A stretch of DNA of 9,138 nucleotides from Actinomycetes bacterium (GTDB lineage: Bacteria > Actinomycetota > Actinomycetes > Actinomycetales > Cellulomonadaceae). Positions within the stretch are counted from its first letter, which is position 1. Each line of letters opens with the position of its first letter. Location: assembly GCA_023430425.1 (NCBI GenBank), contig JAEZAR010000439.1, positions 1 through 9,138 of the forward strand. The letters run 5' to 3'. Positions 6,359 to 9,138 of this stretch are shown in pieces. Under the pieces are notes generated by a model, which was given only the letters and a program-made list of their open reading frames with translations, searched no databases and was not told where the DNA came from. The position numbers and the translations under genes were made by a program.

Positions 6359-7333
6359 TCAGCGCCGGTCGGACCCCACCCGCTCGGGGTAGCCGAGCCC
6401 CGGCGCGCTCACCTCGTCCAGAGCCGCGACGATCTCGTCGGGCACGTCCAGAGACGCGCCGAGCGCGGCGGCCAGCTGCACCGGCGTCCGCGGCCCGACG
6501 ACGGCCGCGGAGACCTGGGGGCGCGCGAGCAGCCAGGCGAGGGCGACCTCGAGCGGGGCGCGCCCGAGCCCCTCGGCCGCGGTCAGCACCGCCTCGACCA
6601 CCGGCGCGGCGTCGGTCCCGAGGTAGGGGGCGACGAACCCGGCGAGGTGCGCGGACGCCGCACGGGAGTCGGCCGGCACGGTGCGGCGGTACTTGCCCGT
6701 CAGGACCCCACGCCCGAGGGGCGACCACGCGAGGACGCCGACGCCGAGGGCGGCTGCCGCGGGCAGCACCTCCCGCTCGACGCCGCGCTCGAGCAGCGAG
6801 TACTCGACCTCGACCGCCGCGAGGCGGTGGCCCGGCTCCAGGAGCGACGCCGCACGTGCGGTCTGCCAGCCCCCGTGGTTCGCCAGCCCGACGTACCGCG
6901 CCCGCCCCGTGTCGAGGGCGTGGCGCAGGGCCCCAACCGTCTCCTCCGGCGGTGTGCGCGGGTCCGGTGACTGCACGAGCCACAGGTCCACGTGATCGGT
7001 CCCCAGCCGGCGCAGCGACCCGTCGAGGCCGTCGAGCAGCGCGCGGCGCGACGCGTCCACGACCGTCCCGTCCGCGGTCCGCCGGGTGCCCGCCTTCGTG
7101 CACACCAGGACGTCCTCGCGCGCGACGAAGGGGCCGACGAGCTCACCGAGGAGCTCCTCCGCCGCGCCGTCACCGTAGGAGGCCGCCGTGTCGACGAGCG
7201 TCCCGCCGGCGTCGACGAAGTCGCGCAGCAGCGTGGCGGCGTCGTCCGCGTCCGTGTCGCGACCCCAGGTCAGGGTGCCGAGACCCAGCACCGACGTGCG
7301 CAGGCCGGTCGAGCCGAGGGGTCGCTCCAGCAT
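6359..7333 (-). CDS. Aldo/keto reductase family oxidoreductase with altered catalytic tetrad
   Basis: A 324-residue (beta/alpha)8-barrel protein of the aldo/keto reductase superfamily, expected to bind NADP(H) and act on carbonyls in the cytosol. The N-terminus RPLGSTGLRTSVLGLGT is typical. Tetrad Asp48 and Tyr53 lie in DTAASYGDG, and Lys80 in CTKAG. The usual His after the 'DLY-x-x-H' strand is Gln121 (DLWLVQSPDPRTP), encoded by CAG. Cofactor-side motifs include GLANHGGWQ, WSPLGRGVLTGKYR and a late segment at VVGPRTPVQL. The substrate is unknown. ATG 7333 is chosen because a TAGCCT element on this strand ends 7 bases before it and the family N-terminus begins here; the upstream open frame is antisense to uppP. 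It diverges from uppP across 79 bases. The Gln substitution may lower or change reductase activity, so a different reaction or a non-catalytic role is possible. Confidence 0.92.
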   Translation of the reverse strand: MLERPLGSTGLRTSVLGLGTLTWGRDTDADDAATLLRDFVDAGGTLVDTAASYGDGAAEELLGELVGPFVAREDVLVCTKAGTRRTADGTVVDASRRALLDGLDGSLRRLGTDHVDLWLVQSPDPRTPPEETVGALRHALDTGRARYVGLANHGGWQTARAASLLEPGHRLAAVEVEYSLLERGVEREVLPAAAALGVGVLAWSPLGRGVLTGKYRRTVPADSRAASAHLAGFVAPYLGTDAAPVVEAVLTAAEGLGRAPLEVALAWLLARPQVSAAVVGPRTPVQLAAALGASLDVPDEIVAALDEVSAPGLGYPERVGSDRR

Positions 7334-7340
7334 GCCCCGC

Positions 7341-7346
7341 AGGCTA
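7341..7346 (-). promoter_or_regulatory. Putative -10 element (TAGCCT) for a leaderless aldo/keto reductase transcript
   Basis: Read on the minus strand, TAGCCT fits TANNNT and ends 7 bases before ATG 7333. The intervening bases GCGGGGC hold no proper Shine-Dalgarno sequence. Confidence 0.5.
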
Positions 7347-7398
7347 CCGGCCGGGGACCCGCGGCGGACGGCGCCCGGCCCGTCCCCGCCGCCGCGGG

Positions 7399-7404
7399 TA
7401 GGGT
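7399..7404 (+). promoter_or_regulatory. Putative -10 element (TAGGGT) for a leaderless uppP transcript
   Basis: TAGGGT, identical to the element before the GNAT gene, ends 8 bases before GTG 7413. No Shine-Dalgarno sequence separates them. Together with the minus-strand element at 7341-7346 it makes this gap a divergent promoter region. Confidence 0.55.
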
Positions 7405-7412
7405 GTCGGCTC

Positions 7413-8285
7413 GTGACGTTGTGGGAGGCGGTCGTCCTGGGACTCGTCCAGGGCCTGACGGAGTTCCTCCCGATCTCCTCGAGCGCCCACCTGCGCGTGG
7501 TCGGCGAGCTGCTGCCGGGCGGCCGGGACCCGGGAGCCGCCTTCACCGCGATCACCCAGATCGGCACGGAGACGGCCGTGCTCATCTACTTCCGCCGCGA
7601 CATCGCGCGGATCGTCTCGGCGTGGTGGCGGGCGATCACGGGTGCCCACGGCCGCGGCTGGCGGGCCCGGACCGGGGAGGGGGACCCCGACGCGCGGATG
7701 GCGTGGTGGATCGCGCTCGGCACGGTGCCGATCGTCGTGCTCGGGCTCGCCTTCGAGGAGTCGATCAAGGGGCCGTTCCGCAACCTCTACCTCATCGCGC
7801 TGTCGCTCGCGCTGTTCGCGGTCGTTCTCGGCGTGGCCGACCGGGTGGGCGCCAAGCGCCGTACCCTCGACCAGCTCACCGCCGGGCATGCGGTGCTGTT
7901 CGGGCTCGCGCAGTCGATGGCGCTCGTGCCGGGCGTCTCACGCTCGGGCGGGACGATCAGCATGGGACTGGTGCTCGGGTACACGCGCGAGGCCGCGGCC
8001 CGCTACTCCTTCCTGCTGGCCATCCCGGCCGTGCTCGGCTCGGGGTTCCAGCAGCTGGTCACGAGCCTGGACGACTTCGGGGACCCGGGGACGCCCTCGC
8101 TGCTGGCGACGGTGCTCGCCACGCTCGTCGCGCTCGTCGTCGGCTACGTCGTCATCATCGGGTTCCTCAGGCTGGTGACGACACGCAGCTACCTCCCGTT
8201 CGTCGTCTACCGCGTCGTCTTCGCGGCCGCGATCGTGGCGCTCATCGGCGTCGGCGCGCTCGAGGCGGTCGGGGCGTCGGCCTGA
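7413..8285 (+). CDS. uppP: Undecaprenyl-diphosphatase UppP (BacA family)
   Basis: Integral membrane phosphatase that converts undecaprenyl diphosphate to the monophosphate, recycling the lipid carrier for peptidoglycan and other wall polymers; extra activity is linked to bacitracin resistance. The product has 290 residues, close to the usual 265-290. The first catalytic motif LVQGLTEFLPISSSAHL is at residues 11-27, with E17, S22-S24 and H26. The second motif PGVSRSGGT starts at residue 173, with R177 matching the essential Arg of E. coli UppP. Several hydrophobic segments follow the family pattern, including WIALGTVPIVVLGLAF, LIALSLALFAVVLGVA and LLATVLATLVALVVGYVVIIGFL. GTG 7413 gives the conserved W-E-A-V-V-L-G-L-V-Q-G start and follows a TAGGGT element; the frame is open further upstream but overlaps the divergent gene. 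Its last 44 bases overlap corA on the other strand. Confidence 0.97.
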   Translation: MTLWEAVVLGLVQGLTEFLPISSSAHLRVVGELLPGGRDPGAAFTAITQIGTETAVLIYFRRDIARIVSAWWRAITGAHGRGWRARTGEGDPDARMAWWIALGTVPIVVLGLAFEESIKGPFRNLYLIALSLALFAVVLGVADRVGAKRRTLDQLTAGHAVLFGLAQSMALVPGVSRSGGTISMGLVLGYTREAAARYSFLLAIPAVLGSGFQQLVTSLDDFGDPGTPSLLATVLATLVALVVGYVVIIGFLRLVTTRSYLPFVVYRVVFAAAIVALIGVGALEAVGASA

Positions 8286-9138
8286 CGGCCGGCGCGCGCA
8301 GCCAGCCCGAGCGGCGGAAGCCCGCGTTGACGGTGGCCCCGACGACGACCATCAGACCCAGCGCCACCGGGTAGCCGAACACCCACTGCAGCTCCGGCAT
8401 GTGCACGAAGTTCATGCCGTAGACGGTGCCGACGAGCGTGGGGACGGCGAGGGTGGCGGCCCACGCGGAGATCCGGCGCATCTGCGCGTTCTGCGCGACC
8501 GAGACGAGCGCGAGGTGCGCGGACAGCATGTCGGCGAGCAGCTCGTCGTGGTCCTCCAGGCGCCGGTCCAGGCGGTCCACCGCGGTGATGAGGCGCCTCG
8601 CCCACGCGTCCGCGCGGGCCGTGCCCGACGGGTCGGTGAGCAGCTCGGGCAGCTCCACCCCGAGCGGGACGAGGGCTCGCCGGGCCTCGGCGATCTCGCG
8701 CTTGAGCGCGTAGACCCGCTCGACGGGCGCGTCCTCCCGCGGGGAGAAGACGACGTCCTCCACCTCGCGGACGGCGTCGGCGACCGCGTCCTCGACGTCC
8801 GCGGCATCCTCGAGGAGCTCGGCCAGGAGGGCCGAGAGCAGACCCCCCGTGAGCCGGTCCGGGGACGCGTGCGGCTGGGCGAGCCTGCCCTCGACCTGGT
8901 CGAGCACGCCGGCCTCGCCGCGCTCCGAGGTGACGACGAGCCGCCCGACGACCAGGCACGTCACCTCGCCCGTCATCACGTCGGCGGGTGGGCGCAGGGC
9001 GAGCGTCGGCACCACGAGGTGGACCCCGCCGCCCTCGAGGTGCTCCAGGTGCGGACGCCCCCGGCCGTGCGCCGCCTCGCCGAGGTGTGCCAGGGCCTCG
9101 GCCGGGGCGCCGTGGGCCGCGGCCACCCGGGTCACCTC
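8242..9138 (-). CDS. corA: CorA family magnesium/cobalt transporter, N-terminus outside window
   Basis: Pentameric inner-membrane Mg2+ (also Co2+/Ni2+) channel. There are 298 visible residues; the frame is still open at base 9138. A GTG at 9135 could serve as a start, but family members have some 40-50 more N-terminal residues, so the gene is probably cut by the window edge. A cytosolic alpha/beta region is followed by a long helical stalk (VEDVVFSPREDAPVERVYALKREI region and the later LITAVDRLDRRLEDHDELLADML). TM1 (AWAATLAVPTLVGTVYGMNF) carries the signature GMN at residues 240-242 counted from GTG 9135 (bases 8410-8418). A periplasmic loop with MPELQW and TM2 (YPVALGLMVVVGATVNAGF) follow, then FRRSGWL. 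After that comes an unusual Arg/Pro-rich tail ending in RARRRR, encoded opposite the uppP 3' end. It is convergent with uppP. Confidence 0.95.
   Translation of the reverse strand, partial: EVTRVAAAHGAPAEALAHLGEAAHGRGRPHLEHLEGGGVHLVVPTLALRPPADVMTGEVTCLVVGRLVVTSERGEAGVLDQVEGRLAQPHASPDRLTGGLLSALLAELLEDAADVEDAVADAVREVEDVVFSPREDAPVERVYALKREIAEARRALVPLGVELPELLTDPSGTARADAWARRLITAVDRLDRRLEDHDELLADMLSAHLALVSVAQNAQMRRISAWAATLAVPTLVGTVYGMNFVHMPELQWVFGYPVALGLMVVVGATVNAGFRRSGWLRAPAVRPTPRPPRARRRR

Noticed and set aside
6342..6361. Inverted repeat TGAGC/GCTCA that contains both convergent stop codons of the acidic-tail gene and the reductase.
   Set aside because: Only 5 base pairs with a 10-base loop. Two facing TGA codons automatically give TGA/TCA symmetry, so it is too weak to call a terminator.
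5967..7103. Long upstream extension of the DUF5703 frame (457 residues in total).
   Set aside because: It is antisense to the acidic-tail gene and shares DNA with the reductase gene. The translation has no family similarity, and a strong Shine-Dalgarno sequence marks the real start at 5966.
6142..7401. 419-residue + strand open frame opposite the aldo/keto reductase.
   Set aside because: Arg/Pro/Ala-rich shadow of the reductase gene with no motif and no plausible start context.

Overview
The window is very GC-rich, tightly packed chromosomal DNA from an actinobacterium. A Micrococcales-type organism (Cellulomonas or relatives) is my guess, based on the DUF5703 gene, the style of the CorA, UppP and GNAT proteins, and the frequent leaderless TANNNT-to-start-codon arrangement. 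I could not run a search, so the genus is open. I see no mobile element, CRISPR array, RNA gene or phage signature; this looks like core chromosome rather than an island.

Layout. (a) 1-1478, + strand: a c-di-GMP signalling pair. The first gene is cut by the window edge and ends in a degenerate GGDEF domain. It has lost the active-site signature and metal-binding aspartates but keeps an RxxD inhibitory-site motif. It overlaps by GTGA the start of an intact PAS-GGDEF diguanylate cyclase. (b) 1521-4205, + strand: a GNAT acetyltransferase and a Dcp-like M3 zinc peptidase, 18 bases apart and probably one transcript, closed by a GC-rich hairpin. (c) 4311-5672, + strand: an M20 metallopeptidase. (d) 5730-6344: a divergent pair of small genes, a basic DUF5703 protein (-) and a protein with a strongly acidic tail (+). 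(e) 6359-8285: a divergent pair, an aldo/keto reductase (-) and undecaprenyl-diphosphatase UppP (+). (f) 8242-9138, - strand: a CorA magnesium transporter, cut by the window end and overlapping the 3' end of uppP by 44 bases.

How the genes relate. The first two probably form a synthase/receptor module for c-di-GMP. Dcp and the M20 enzyme are both cytosolic hydrolases likely to act on peptides or amino-acid derivatives. UppP recycles the lipid carrier for cell-wall synthesis. Otherwise the neighbours look like housekeeping genes with separate promoters. Five genes appear to be leaderless, while dcp and the DUF5703 gene carry clear Shine-Dalgarno sequences.

The most interesting points are the dead GGDEF domain with a preserved I-site next to an active cyclase, the His-to-Gln change in the reductase catalytic tetrad, and the regular leaderless promoters. 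I did not find a clear undescribed multi-gene system. No stretch longer than 300 bases lacks a gene; the longest gap is 105 bases (4206-4310).
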